Part shown: positions 25,455 to 34,275 of the stretch, piece after piece
Numbering within the stretch: position 1 is the stretch's first letter
How the letters are laid out: every line of letters starts with the position of its first letter
Assembly (NCBI RefSeq): GCF_014108865.1
Contig: NZ_CP053928.1
Coordinates: forward strand, 2,418,001 to 2,482,000
Direction: 5' to 3'
Source of the DNA: Nocardioides sp. WS12
Lineage (GTDB): Bacteria; Actinomycetota; Actinomycetes; Propionibacteriales; Nocardioidaceae
DNA: 64,000 nucleotides
Made by a program: the position numbers and the translations under genes
The notes under the pieces: generated by a model
Database searches by the model: none
Seen by the model: the letters and a program-made list of their open reading frames with translations, nothing else
What the model was told of the DNA's origin: nothing

Positions 25455-26440
25455 TCGTCACCGTCACCCCCAACCCCAGCATCGACCGGACGGCGGAGCT
25501 CCCGGGTCCGCTCGTGCGGGGCGGGGTCCACCGCGTCGCCGGGATCGTCGACCAGCCGGGTGGGAAGGGCGTCAACATCTCCCGGGCCTGTGTCGCTGCC
25601 TCTGTGCCGACCTGCGCGGTGCTGCCCGCGGACGCCGACGGTTCCTTCGTGCGGGAGCTGGAGGCGTTCGGCGTCCCGTGCAGTCCTGTCCCACCGGCGG
25701 GAGCGATGCGGGTGAACCTGACTCTCACCGAGCCCGACGGCACCACCACCAAGCTCAACACCGCCGGCGCACCTGTGTCGGCGAGCGACCTCGCGTCCCT
25801 CGCCGACCGGGTCATGGACCTGCCCGCGGTCTGGGTCGTGCTGGCCGGCTCATTGCCGCCGGGGGCGCCGACGGACTGGTACTCCGTCCTGGCCGCCCAG
25901 CTGCGTGCTGCGGGGCGCCTGGTCGCCGTGGACACCAGTGATGCGGCGCTGGAGGCGCTGGTGGCAGGCCTGACCTCCGCCGGAGCGCCGAGCCTGCTCA
26001 AGCCGAACGCGGAGGAGCTGGCTGCCGTGGCCGGGATCGACCCGGAGCTGCTGGAGAACGACCCCGTCCGGGTCGCGCTGGCGGCCCGTGGCCTGGTCCG
26101 TCGCGGTGTCGGTGCCGTCCTGGCGACACTGGGCGGTGCCGGTGCCGTCCTGGTCGACGGCACGGGTGCCTGGTACGCCGAGGCTCCAGCGACCCGTGTC
26201 GTGAGCACCGTGGGAGCAGGGGACAGCAGTCTCTTCGGCTACCTGCGCGCTGAACTGCGTGGCATGTCGGCGCCCGAGCGCCTGGCCGAGGCCGTTGCCT
26301 ACGGCAGCGCGGCGGCGGGTCTGCCCGGAACCACCGTGCCCACGCCTGCAGACCTCCGGATCGATGCGGTCCGGATCCAAGAGCTCGACCTGCCGTCGAG
26401 CACCACCTCCATCGAAGGAGCGCCGTCATGGCAGAGTTGA
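25451..26440 (+). CDS. fruK: 1-phosphofructokinase
   Basis: The 329-residue PfkB-family kinase phosphorylates fructose 1-phosphate to fructose 1,6-bisphosphate. It has the N-terminal signature TVTPNPSIDRT, GGKGVNISRA, and the C-terminal catalytic motif STVGAGDSSLFGYL with the catalytic Asp in GAGD. The GTG start overlaps fruR by four bases. The C-terminus overlaps the start of fruA. Confidence 0.94.
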   Translation: MIVTVTPNPSIDRTAELPGPLVRGGVHRVAGIVDQPGGKGVNISRACVAASVPTCAVLPADADGSFVRELEAFGVPCSPVPPAGAMRVNLTLTEPDGTTTKLNTAGAPVSASDLASLADRVMDLPAVWVVLAGSLPPGAPTDWYSVLAAQLRAAGRLVAVDTSDAALEALVAGLTSAGAPSLLKPNAEELAAVAGIDPELLENDPVRVALAARGLVRRGVGAVLATLGGAGAVLVDGTGAWYAEAPATRVVSTVGAGDSSLFGYLRAELRGMSAPERLAEAVAYGSAAAGLPGTTVPTPADLRIDAVRIQELDLPSSTTSIEGAPSWQS

Positions 26441-28506
26441 TGACCGTCGGGCTGGTCAGCCTCGACAACGATCTCGGGAGCGACAAGGACGCCGTGATCG
26501 CGGCGCTCGCCGCGGTCGTCGCAACGGAGGGCCGCTCGACCGATGTCGACCTGCTGCGCGCCGATCTCCGCGCCCGCGAGGCGAAGTCTGCGACCGGCAT
26601 GAAGGACGGTATCGCCATCCCGCACTGTCGCTCGGCTTCAGTCACCGAGCCGACGCTGGCCTTCGCCCGGCTGACTCCCGGCGTCGACTTCGGCGCCAAG
26701 GACGGCCCAGCCGACCTGGTGTTCCTCATCGCGGCGCCGGATGGCGGCGGCAACGCGCACCTCCAGATCCTCGCGAAGCTCGCGCGGTCACTCGTGAAGT
26801 CCGAGTTCACCGACTCGCTCCGCGCCGCTGCGACACCCGAGGACGTTGTCGCCATCGTCCGGGCCGTGGTTGCTCCGCCCGCCGACACCGGCGCGCAGGC
26901 GAGTGCCTCGCCGGTCGTGGAGCACGTCTCGGCCGCGAAGCGCCGTCTCGTCGCCGTCACCGCGTGCCCGACGGGCATCGCGCACACCTACATGGCGGCC
27001 GAAGCACTCGAGGGTGCGGCCGCCCGGGCCGGCGTCGACATCGCCGTCGAGACCCAGGGGTCGGCGGGGGCGAAGCCGTTGTCGCAGGCCACCATCGACG
27101 CTGCCGAAGCCGTGATCTTCTCGGTCGACGTCGGCGTCCGGGACCGCGGCCGCTTCGCCGGCAAGCCCCTGGTCTCCACCAGCGTGAAGCGCCCGATCGA
27201 CGACGGCGACGCGGTCATTGCCGACGCGCTACGGGCTGCCACCGATCCTGATGCAGCCCGGGTCGAAGGCGCTGCAGGCGGCGGTACGACGGACGCCTAC
27301 GCGTCGACGACGGGCGAGTCGTGGGGCGGGCGGACCCGGCGTGTGCTGATGACCGGCGTGTCCTACATGATCCCGTTCGTGGCTGCCGGTGGCCTGCTCA
27401 TCGCACTCGGTTTCCTCCTCGGCGGCTACGACAGCGCCAACGTCGCGGGGGACATCCTGGTCAACCACACTCTTCTCGACCCGCCGTCCCCGGCGTCGTA
27501 CGGCCTTGACCACGTCGCCTTCGACTCGGGTGTCCTGCTCTACCTCGGCGTCCTGCTCTTCGTGATCGGCAAGGCCGCGTTCGCACTGTTCGTGCCGGCC
27601 TTCGCGGGTTACATCGCCTACGCGATCGCGGACCGTCCCGGGCTCGCTCCGGGCTTCATCATGGGCGCCCTGGCGACCAACCTGGTCGGGTTCGCCAGCG
27701 CGGACGATGTGCCCGTCGGGGCCGCGCAGACCGGATTCATCGGCGCGATCGTCGGTGGCGTACTCGCCGGTGTCGTGGCGCTGTGGGTCTCGCGATGGAA
27801 GGTGCCGACCTGGGCCCGCGGCCTGATGCCGGTGCTCGTGGTGCCGCTGGTGACGAGCATCGTCGCCGGCCTGGTCATGCTCCTCTTGCTCGGTCGGCCC
27901 ATCACCTGGCTGATGGAGCGGCTCAATGACGGACTCAACAGCATGGACGGCTCCAACGCCATCGTCCTCGGGGCGGTGCTCGGCATGATGATGGCCTTCG
28001 ACATGGGTGGGCCGCTCAACAAGGTCGCCTACAGCTTCGCCGTGCTGGGCATCGGCGGTGCCAGCCTCGCGACCGGCGCCCCCGAGCTGAAGATCATGGC
28101 CGCCGTGATGCTGGGCGGCATGGTCCCGCCGATCGCCCTGGCCCTCGCGACCTTCGTGCGCCCCGGTCTGTTCACCCCCGCCGAGCGCGAGAACGGCAAG
28201 GCGGCCTGGTTGCTCGGGGCGTCGTTCATCACCGAAGGGGCGATCCCGTTCGCGGCGGCGGACCCGCTGCGCGTCATTCCGGCCATCGTGCTGGGGAGCG
28301 GCGTGACCGGCGGCCTTGCCCAGGCTTTCGACGTGGGCCTGCGTGCGCCCCACGGCGGCATCTTCGTGCTGTTTGCTGTCGACGGCGTGGCGGGGTTCAT
28401 GATCGCCCTGGTCGCCGGTGTCCTGGTCTCTGCGACCGCCGTCATCGCGCTCAAGTCGGTCGGTCGCCCGGTCGCGCAGCCCGAGTCCGAACTCGCTCAC
28501 GTCTGA
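26428..28506 (+). CDS. fruA: fructose-specific PTS enzyme IIABC
   Basis: The 692-residue fused transporter has domain IIA (1-150) with phospho-His66 in IAIPHCRS, domain IIB (about 172-272) with phospho-Cys180 in VTACPTGIAHTYMAAEAL, and the membrane domain IIC (about 290-690) with multiple helices and the family motifs YMIPFVAAGG and GGPLNKVAY. It imports fructose as fructose 1-phosphate. The ATG at 26428 follows GAAGGAG and lies inside the end of fruK. Confidence 0.95.
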   Translation: MAELMTVGLVSLDNDLGSDKDAVIAALAAVVATEGRSTDVDLLRADLRAREAKSATGMKDGIAIPHCRSASVTEPTLAFARLTPGVDFGAKDGPADLVFLIAAPDGGGNAHLQILAKLARSLVKSEFTDSLRAAATPEDVVAIVRAVVAPPADTGAQASASPVVEHVSAAKRRLVAVTACPTGIAHTYMAAEALEGAAARAGVDIAVETQGSAGAKPLSQATIDAAEAVIFSVDVGVRDRGRFAGKPLVSTSVKRPIDDGDAVIADALRAATDPDAARVEGAAGGGTTDAYASTTGESWGGRTRRVLMTGVSYMIPFVAAGGLLIALGFLLGGYDSANVAGDILVNHTLLDPPSPASYGLDHVAFDSGVLLYLGVLLFVIGKAAFALFVPAFAGYIAYAIADRPGLAPGFIMGALATNLVGFASADDVPVGAAQTGFIGAIVGGVLAGVVALWVSRWKVPTWARGLMPVLVVPLVTSIVAGLVMLLLLGRPITWLMERLNDGLNSMDGSNAIVLGAVLGMMMAFDMGGPLNKVAYSFAVLGIGGASLATGAPELKIMAAVMLGGMVPPIALALATFVRPGLFTPAERENGKAAWLLGASFITEGAIPFAAADPLRVIPAIVLGSGVTGGLAQAFDVGLRAPHGGIFVLFAVDGVAGFMIALVAGVLVSATAVIALKSVGRPVAQPESELAHV

Positions 28507-28536
28507 TTCGTTCACACCCACCCGAAAGGCAGTCCC

Positions 28537-28797
28537 ATGCACACCATCACCGTGACCGTCGGTTCCGCCGTCGGCCTGCACGCCCGCCCGGCCGGCATCA
28601 TCGCCGAGGCCGCCGAAGAACTCGGGTCCGAGGTGTTGATCGGGCTCCCGGGCGACGAGGCCGTCGACGCCAGCTCCGCCCTGCTGATCATGACGCTCGG
28701 CGCCGGCCACGGCGACCGCGTGGAGGTGTCGGGCGAGGTCGAGTCCGACGTTGCGGCGGTCGCCGCTCTTGTCGAGCAGGATCTCGACGCTGAGTGA
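28537..28797 (+). CDS. ptsH: phosphocarrier protein HPr
   Basis: The 86-residue protein has the active-site His15 in GLHARPAG and Ser46/Ser47 in DASSALLIM at the regulatory serine position. It relays phosphate from EI to FruA. The ATG at 28537 has GAAAGG upstream. Because ptsH and ptsI both lie here and no other EII gene is in the window, fructose may be a main PTS sugar of this organism. Confidence 0.95.
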   Translation: MHTITVTVGSAVGLHARPAGIIAEAAEELGSEVLIGLPGDEAVDASSALLIMTLGAGHGDRVEVSGEVESDVAAVAALVEQDLDAE

Positions 28798-28839
28798 GGT
28801 CCCAGGTCCTGCCGGCCGGGACAGGATCAGTTCTGGCGG

Positions 28840-30456
28840 CTACTCAGCCTGGACGTCGGAGGATGTCCCTGCCGGCGCGCTCGCCGGTGCCTGCAGGGCC
28901 GCTGCCCCGAGGATGAACGTCGAGAACGCCGTGCCGACGTTGCCGGCGTTGTCGGTCGCCGTCACGGTGAACACGTAGGTGTCGGCGGCGTTGAAGCCTG
29001 CGCTCAGGATGGTCGGCGTCCGGTGGAGTGCCAGGCCGAGAGCGGCCATGGTCAGGTTGTTGCACGCGACGATCCAGTCCGAGGGGTTGGCCCCGCTGCC
29101 GTCGTAGCACCTGCCGTCGGACTGGCGCTTGAGCTGGTACGTGACGGTCGAGAGTCCGCTGTCCCCGTTCTCCAGGACGTTCGCGCAGAGGCGGAGGCCG
29201 GCGCCGCCCCCCAGGGTGCAGTCGACGTCCCCGAACGTCGCGCCGGTGGTGCCGGGTGCCGGAACGAAGCCGTTGACCGTCGGAGCGGCGCCGTCCACCG
29301 TCACCACGGCGTTGTTGACCGTGGCCGACGATCGCCCTGCGTTGTCGGTGAAGAAGTAGTCGACCTCGTGCGTTCCCTGCGCGAGCGTCGGCAGGGTGAG
29401 CGGCCCCGGCCCGGTGACCGTCGTGAGTGCCCCGGCGTTCGAGTCGACGCGGTAGGAGATCGAGGCGATCCCGTTGAGGTCGCTCGCCGTGAGCTGGACG
29501 TTGGCGCCGGTCGTCGTCACGGTCGGCGACAGGGAACCGGTCGGGAGGGCGTTGTCGATGGCGCGTGTCGTGAAGGCAGTGGCGGTACCACCCACGTTGT
29601 TGGTCGCCGTCACCGTGAACGTGTAGATGTCGTCTTCCGCGTAACTGGGGTTGAAGAGGCGGTCGGTGAAGTAGTTGGCGCCGCCGCTCGTCGGGATCGA
29701 TGGGCAGCCAGAGCTCGGCCAGTCGCCTTCGCCGGCGCCGGTGCCGTCGTAGCAACGACCATCTGAAGCACGGCTGATCTGCACCGTGACCGCGCTGATC
29801 GTGGTGCCCATGGGGGTGGTGACGTTCGCGCATACTCGACGGTCGTTGTTGGTCGTGCACGAGATGGCAGCCCAGGTGGCGCCAAACGTGCCGTTCGTGG
29901 GCCGGATGTTGGTGATCACCGGCTGGGCGATCACGACGACGTTGACGCTGACGTTCGCGGGTGCCGAGGTGGCGGTCCAGGATCGGTACACGGCGATCAC
30001 GCGGTAGGCGTAGCTCCCGCTGGTGACGCCGGTGTCCGTGCACGACGTGGCGGAGAGCAGGCTCGCGGGCGAGCTGCCGCAGACGTTGACCGTCGTGGGA
30101 CCCGTCGTACGCGTGACGTAGTACCCGTCGGGGACCGGCGTGCCGGACGAAGCGGTCCAGGTGACGTTCACGCTCGCACTGGTACCGACCTGGGTGGCGG
30201 AGACATTCGTGGGGGCCGAGAGCGATCCCACGCCGCCAGTGGCCGTGTCGAAGCCGGTGGCGCCGAAGTAGGCGACGACACTGCCGGCGAGGACGAGCAG
30301 CACGGCGACGGAGACGGCGACGACGCCGATGACTTCGACGCGGGCACTGCGCAGTCCGTGCCGCGCGCGAGCGGCGACATGGCGGGGCTGGCGGCGGCTC
30401 TTGCGTCGCTCAGCGGCCGAGCGCTTGCGCGACGAGGAGACGCGACGGGCGTTCAC
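28840..30456 (-). CDS. membrane-anchored surface protein with fibronectin/Ig-like modules and a duplicated Cys module
   Basis: The 538-residue protein has a highly basic cytoplasmic N-terminus (1-40), one membrane helix (about 43-64) and a long extracellular part. That part holds a fibronectin-III-like domain (SAPTNVSATQVG to YAYRVIAVYRSW) and Ig-like repeats (SYRVDSNAG, VDYFFTDNAGRSSATV). A module containing RxCANV, SDGRCYDG and a final Cys occurs twice, each followed by YTFTVTATNN/DN-type strands. The GTG start overlaps the stop of the preceding gene. Function is unknown; adhesion or matrix building is plausible. Confidence 0.75.
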   Translation of the reverse strand: MNARRVSSSRKRSAAERRKSRRQPRHVAARARHGLRSARVEVIGVVAVSVAVLLVLAGSVVAYFGATGFDTATGGVGSLSAPTNVSATQVGTSASVNVTWTASSGTPVPDGYYVTRTTGPTTVNVCGSSPASLLSATSCTDTGVTSGSYAYRVIAVYRSWTATSAPANVSVNVVVIAQPVITNIRPTNGTFGATWAAISCTTNNDRRVCANVTTPMGTTISAVTVQISRASDGRCYDGTGAGEGDWPSSGCPSIPTSGGANYFTDRLFNPSYAEDDIYTFTVTATNNVGGTATAFTTRAIDNALPTGSLSPTVTTTGANVQLTASDLNGIASISYRVDSNAGALTTVTGPGPLTLPTLAQGTHEVDYFFTDNAGRSSATVNNAVVTVDGAAPTVNGFVPAPGTTGATFGDVDCTLGGGAGLRLCANVLENGDSGLSTVTYQLKRQSDGRCYDGSGANPSDWIVACNNLTMAALGLALHRTPTILSAGFNAADTYVFTVTATDNAGNVGTAFSTFILGAAALQAPASAPAGTSSDVQAE

Positions 30457-31541
30457 GCGCCAGCTCCCTTCGCGTTGAGGCGAAGATCGACGTCGACGCC
30501 CTTGCACATGTCCTGGTTGGCGGACGTGTTGAGCATCCGGATCGCCGGCCAGTCGGCGCGCGCGACGCCGAGTTGCGAGAGCGTGCGTGTGCTGTTCGGC
30601 GGGACGACCAGGGTGGCCGGGCCGCCGTACGCGAGGATCTCGAAGTTGTCGACCGCGCAACCGCCGGGCTGGCTGCTGGTGTCGGTGCCCTCGATGGTCA
30701 CGCCGATGTTCGACACGGTCATCGCTGCGTCGAACGGGTTGGTGATCTCCATGTCGATCGCCGCTTCCGGTGCACCGGGTGCGAGTTCACGGTCGGGGTC
30801 GCCGGAGACCGGGAAGTTCGGGTAGGTCTGCGGGAGGACGACGAGGTACGCCGACGCGGTGGCCGAGGACAGCAACGACTTGCCGGCGACGGTGATCAGA
30901 TACGTGCCGGGGACGACGTTGGTCGCCGTCCTGATCGTGATCGTCGCGGTGTTGCCGAGGATCGACAGCGACGGGCTGACCGTGGCCGTCGCGTACTGCG
31001 GGACGCCGGAGAGGGTGAGCCCGATCGGGCCGGCCAGCAGGCCGCGGTTGATGTTCAGGGTGAACGAGGTCGTCTCGCCGTCCACCACGGTCCGCAACGG
31101 GGGAGCGAGGGTCATCGTGAAGCCGGTCGGAAGGGTCACGACGAGCTTGACGGTGACCGTGGTGGTGCTGGCGCCGTTGGTGGCGGTGATCTTGAGGAAG
31201 TGCGTGCCGACCGGCGTGGAGCCGGACGTGAGCACCGAGATCACCGCAGGAAGGCCCGCGGGGACGGGGTTCGGGAGGATGGTGACGACCGAGGCGCTCG
31301 GTGCACCGGTGACCGAGAGGTTGACCGGTCCCAGGAGGGATCCGGGGCCGCTGACGGCGACCGCGACGACCGCGTTACCGCCGAGGGCGACACCGACGGT
31401 GCTCTGCGTGGCGGTGAGGGTCAGTTCCGTTCCAACGGTCGTGGACGCCGTACGAAGGGGAGCGGATCCGACCGACGCGACCAGGAGGACAGCGAGCAGC
31501 GTGAGCAGGAGACGAGATCTCCCGGTCCAGTGCTTCAACAT
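30453..31541 (-). CDS. exported beta-rich protein of unknown function, middle gene of a three-gene secreted cluster
   Basis: The 362-residue protein starts with a signal peptide (LLLTLLAVLLVASVGSAPL). Repeated Ser/Thr/Val-rich strands typical of Ig-like folds follow (GPVNLSVTGAPSASV; GPIGLTLSGVPQYATA). The C-terminal domain has GGCAVDNFEI and NTSANQDMCKG, which match GTCSAADFAI and DTGVNQDGCKG in the 155-residue protein upstream. This suggests a shared disulfide-bonded domain. It lies 48 bases after that gene and overlaps the next one by four bases. Confidence 0.72.
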   Translation of the reverse strand: MLKHWTGRSRLLLTLLAVLLVASVGSAPLRTASTTVGTELTLTATQSTVGVALGGNAVVAVAVSGPGSLLGPVNLSVTGAPSASVVTILPNPVPAGLPAVISVLTSGSTPVGTHFLKITATNGASTTTVTVKLVVTLPTGFTMTLAPPLRTVVDGETTSFTLNINRGLLAGPIGLTLSGVPQYATATVSPSLSILGNTATITIRTATNVVPGTYLITVAGKSLLSSATASAYLVVLPQTYPNFPVSGDPDRELAPGAPEAAIDMEITNPFDAAMTVSNIGVTIEGTDTSSQPGGCAVDNFEILAYGGPATLVVPPNSTRTLSQLGVARADWPAIRMLNTSANQDMCKGVDVDLRLNAKGAGA

Positions 31542-31589
31542 GATGGCCTCTCGGTCGCGTCGGTCGTCAGATCCAGCAGGGATTCAGCG

Positions 31590-32057
31590 TCAGCTGACGG
31601 TGACGGTGTAGGTCAACGTGGCGCCCTTGCAGCCGTCCTGGTTCACGCCGGTGTCGATCATCTGGACCTTGAAGGAGCCGGGGACCGAGCCGCCGGCAGC
31701 AACGTCGACGCCAGCGTTCGAGGTGATGTCGGTGATGGCGAAGTCGGCTGCGGAGCAGGTGCCCGTCGCGTCCACGTCGGTGATCTCGACGGTGGTGCCG
31801 GTGATCTGCTTGGTGCCCTCTTCGTCGTTGTCGACGGCGAAGCTGATGGTGTCGATGTCGCCGTCCGGCGTCAACGTGGTGCCGTCGCCGACGGTGGCGT
31901 CGTCGATGAGAACGGTCCATTCGCCTTCGTTGGCGACCGACGCGGTGGTGTCATCGCTGCCGGTGCTGGTCCAGTACGCGAACGCGGCGCTGGCGGTGAT
32001 GACGAGTGCGCCGACGCCACCGGCGACGGCGAACTTCTTCTTCTTGGAAATGGCCAT
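31590..32057 (-). CDS. small secreted protein, TasA/camelysin-like signal and fold (tentative)
   Basis: The 155-residue protein has a lysine-rich N-terminus, a signal helix (FAVAGGVGALVITASAAFA) and then YWTSTGSDDTTASV, a start often seen in actinobacterial secreted fibre-like proteins and reminiscent of SipW-dependent TasA proteins. The mature part is acidic and beta-rich with only two cysteines (GTCSAADF and NQDGCKG). No dedicated signal peptidase is nearby. The ATG at 32057 follows a purine-poor stretch, so translation signals are weak. It is the first gene of the exported trio. Confidence 0.68.
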   Translation of the reverse strand: MAISKKKKFAVAGGVGALVITASAAFAYWTSTGSDDTTASVANEGEWTVLIDDATVGDGTTLTPDGDIDTISFAVDNDEEGTKQITGTTVEITDVDATGTCSAADFAITDITSNAGVDVAAGGSVPGSFKVQMIDTGVNQDGCKGATLTYTVTVS

Positions 32058-32237
32058 GAGAGTGCCCCTGTGATCTGTGAATGCTGGTGGATGCCGCAGC
32101 AACGCCGGCCGAGATCACGGAAATGCCACGGGTGGAGGAACCACAGCGACCAACCGCAACGGCTGATGGGTGTTACGTGGCCGGGGACATCGGAAACGAT
32201 GGTTGACAGCCGGGCTGGCTGCCGAGGACGAGACTGG

Positions 32238-32843
32238 TCAGACGAAGGAGAGCCGGAACGACGACATCCGGAACGATCCCAGCTGACGCGCGTCGCCCAG
32301 GAAGGCGAGTGGTCCGTCGCTGGCGAACGACCAGCGAGCCCGGCAGGGGAGCGCCTTCGCGTTGCCCTTCATCACGACGTTGGCCGTCTCCGGGTGATCG
32401 GCGATGCCGGGTTGGACGACCCGGCCCGTGAACGGCACCCGGGGCGCTGCGCGGGACACGTCGGTGAAGCTCGCGTCGACGATGGGACGACGGTTGTCCA
32501 GGGCGGTCCAGTCGGTCGAGGTGACCGGGCCACGGAAGCTGCTCTCCATGTCGAAGTCGCACAACTGCTTCGGGATGGCCCAGAGTTCGCGGCCACCGGC
32601 CTGCGATGCCGCCGAGTCGACCCAGATGTCGGTGATGGTGACGGCGCCCTTGCCGTCGTCGTTCTTTGTCGTCCGGGCGACGAGTAGTTCGTGGTACGTC
32701 AACGGGCTCGGCTCTTCGTAGGAGACCAGCGCGACGCCGTACGTCCCGGCGGGGTGACGCTCATCGACGTCCTCGCTCACCCGGAAGACGGACAGCCAGA
32801 GCGAGCCATGCATGTGCCACGGCGCGGGGGGATACGGGTTCAC
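32238..32843 (-). CDS. acetoacetate-decarboxylase-fold protein
   Basis: The 201-residue protein resembles the acetoacetate decarboxylase superfamily: an N-terminal strand pattern (WLSVFRVSEDVDERHPAGTYGVALVSY), then WAIPKQLCDF, whose Lys corresponds to the Schiff-base Lys of the family. Many actinobacterial members have no proven decarboxylase activity. The GTG start overlaps the stop of the upstream gene. About 180 bases between this stop region and the secreted cluster hold no gene that I can see. Confidence 0.72.
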   Translation of the reverse strand: MNPYPPAPWHMHGSLWLSVFRVSEDVDERHPAGTYGVALVSYEEPSPLTYHELLVARTTKNDDGKGAVTITDIWVDSAASQAGGRELWAIPKQLCDFDMESSFRGPVTSTDWTALDNRRPIVDASFTDVSRAAPRVPFTGRVVQPGIADHPETANVVMKGNAKALPCRARWSFASDGPLAFLGDARQLGSFRMSSFRLSFV

Positions 32844-33523
32844 TCCTGCTTCTCGCCGTCGCCGGCGTCCATGAACATCTGTGCGGTGTGCTCGAGCTCG
32901 GCCTCCATTGCTGCGGGCAGCGCGTCGGTGAGCTTGGCGGCCGTGGGGCTCTCCTCGCGGGGCACCAGTCGTGCGGCGGCCCCTTCGATCGCACCGGCGA
33001 CGTCGATGACGGTGGCCTGCTGCACATAGGGCTGGCCGAGCTCGCGGGCGACGTACTTGGCGACGAAACGGCGCAGCTCGCCCTCGACGTTGGCGGCCCT
33101 GCTGGTGATCGAGGCGCGCAGGCCCTGGGCCTTGAGGCGTACGACGACCTGGGCCGGCGTGGGCGGGGCGACCTCGAGCTGGATGGAGAGGTCGGCGCAC
33201 GCGTGGGCGGTGATCACCAGGGGCAGGGTGATGTCGGCGTCGAAGTCCAGCTTGTCCATGGCCAGGTCGAGGGTGAACTTCAGCGTCACCGGCAGCTCGA
33301 CGTTGAAGGTGACGGGCAGGGTGTCGACCCGCTGGCCGGTCGCCGTGCCGATCTGGCCCTTCGCAATCACCTTGGCGATGCGGCCGGGGCCGACGCCGAT
33401 CGGGCCGACCTCGATCGGGCGCCCGGCGAGGACGTTCACGCCGTTCAGGACGCGGTCGGTGGTGACGGCGGTCGAGAAGAAGCGCTCGCCCCAGGTCGCA
33501 TAGGTGATGAGTTCGTCGCTCAC
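32840..33523 (-). CDS. conserved-looking cytosolic protein of unknown function
   Basis: The 227-residue protein has no signal peptide, an N-terminal WGERFF segment, alternating strands (LPVTFNVELPVTLKFTLDLAMDKLDFDADITLPL) suggesting a beta-barrel or cup-shaped lipid-binding fold, and a helical acidic C-terminus. I recognise no family with confidence. It sits 10 bases after the TetR gene and overlaps the acetoacetate-decarboxylase-like gene, so all three are one transcription unit. Confidence 0.7.
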   Translation of the reverse strand: MSDELITYATWGERFFSTAVTTDRVLNGVNVLAGRPIEVGPIGVGPGRIAKVIAKGQIGTATGQRVDTLPVTFNVELPVTLKFTLDLAMDKLDFDADITLPLVITAHACADLSIQLEVAPPTPAQVVVRLKAQGLRASITSRAANVEGELRRFVAKYVARELGQPYVQQATVIDVAGAIEGAAARLVPREESPTAAKLTDALPAAMEAELEHTAQMFMDAGDGEKQE

Positions 33524-33533
33524 CCGCGTCACC

Positions 33534-34193
33534 CTAGTGGGCAATGATCCTTCCGCGGGGGCCGGTCGCGAGCCCGCGCACCGTCATTGCCAGGGTCTTC
33601 TCGATCGCGGCCTCGCGGTCGGCGGGACCGAAGTCACGCAGCGGGCCGTCGATGAACAGCAGGGCGAGCCCGTGGACCGCGGCCCAGGGGCCGGCTTCGG
33701 CTCCCGGGCGGTCCTCGGGCGCCAGGTAGCCGACCTCGACGAGCTCGTCGAGCATCTGCCCGAGCAGTGCGTACGGCCCCATCGCGTTGAGGCCGGGATC
33801 GGGGTCACTCGCCCCGCGCAGCTGTCCGGTGAAGCAGGTCCGGAAGATCCCGGGCTCCTCCTGTGCGAACCGGATGTAACCGCGTCCGGTCGAGCCGAGC
33901 CGGGCGATCGCACGCTGAACGGGATCGGCGTCGGTCGGAACCTGGCCGAGGTAGTCGGCCATCGCCACGACCATTCCGTCCATGGCCAGCTCCCGGGCCG
34001 CCGCCAGCAGGTCGGCCTGGTTGGAGAAGTGCCGGTAGGCCGCGGTGGGGGTGACGCCGACCTCGCGCGCGGCGCCCCGGATGGTGACCGCGTCGGGGCC
34101 GCCCGTGGCCGCCAGGTCGGCTGCCGCCCGCGCCAGCGCATTGCGCAGGTCGCCGTGGTGGTAGCTGCTCCGGGCGGCGGTCGGGGTGGTCAC
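33534..34193 (-). CDS. TetR regulator with C-terminal WHG-type domain
   Basis: The 219-residue protein has a TetR helix-turn-helix (TIRGAAREVGVTPTAAYRHFSNQADLLAAA) and a C-terminal ligand domain with the WAAVHGLALL signature of the WHG subgroup. The GTG at 34193 gives the usual length. It is divergent from the MMPL transporter gene and heads the operon with the unknown and acetoacetate-decarboxylase-like genes, so it likely controls both directions. The 82-base gap contains the palindrome GTAAAGTTTAC at 34239-34249. Confidence 0.85.
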   Translation of the reverse strand: MTTPTAARSSYHHGDLRNALARAAADLAATGGPDAVTIRGAAREVGVTPTAAYRHFSNQADLLAAARELAMDGMVVAMADYLGQVPTDADPVQRAIARLGSTGRGYIRFAQEEPGIFRTCFTGQLRGASDPDPGLNAMGPYALLGQMLDELVEVGYLAPEDRPGAEAGPWAAVHGLALLFIDGPLRDFGPADREAAIEKTLAMTVRGLATGPRGRIIAH

Positions 34194-34238
34194 GGATACA
34201 TGTTGACACCTGTGCACATCCATGCCAAGTTAACGCTC

Positions 34239-34249
34239 GTAAAGTTTAC
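34239..34249. promoter_or_regulatory. candidate operator in the tetR-mmpL gap
   Basis: GTAAAGTTTAC is a perfect 11-bp palindrome in the divergent promoter region, 27 bases before the MMPL start. The gap is notably A/T-rich for this genome. Confidence 0.35.
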
Positions 34250-34275
34250 ATCCGTACACATGCGAGGAGAGCGTG

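Noticed and set aside
32058-32237. Riboswitch upstream of the secreted cluster
   Set aside because: I looked for c-di-GMP, c-di-AMP and other common aptamer cores and found none; the region shows no convincing conserved fold by eye.
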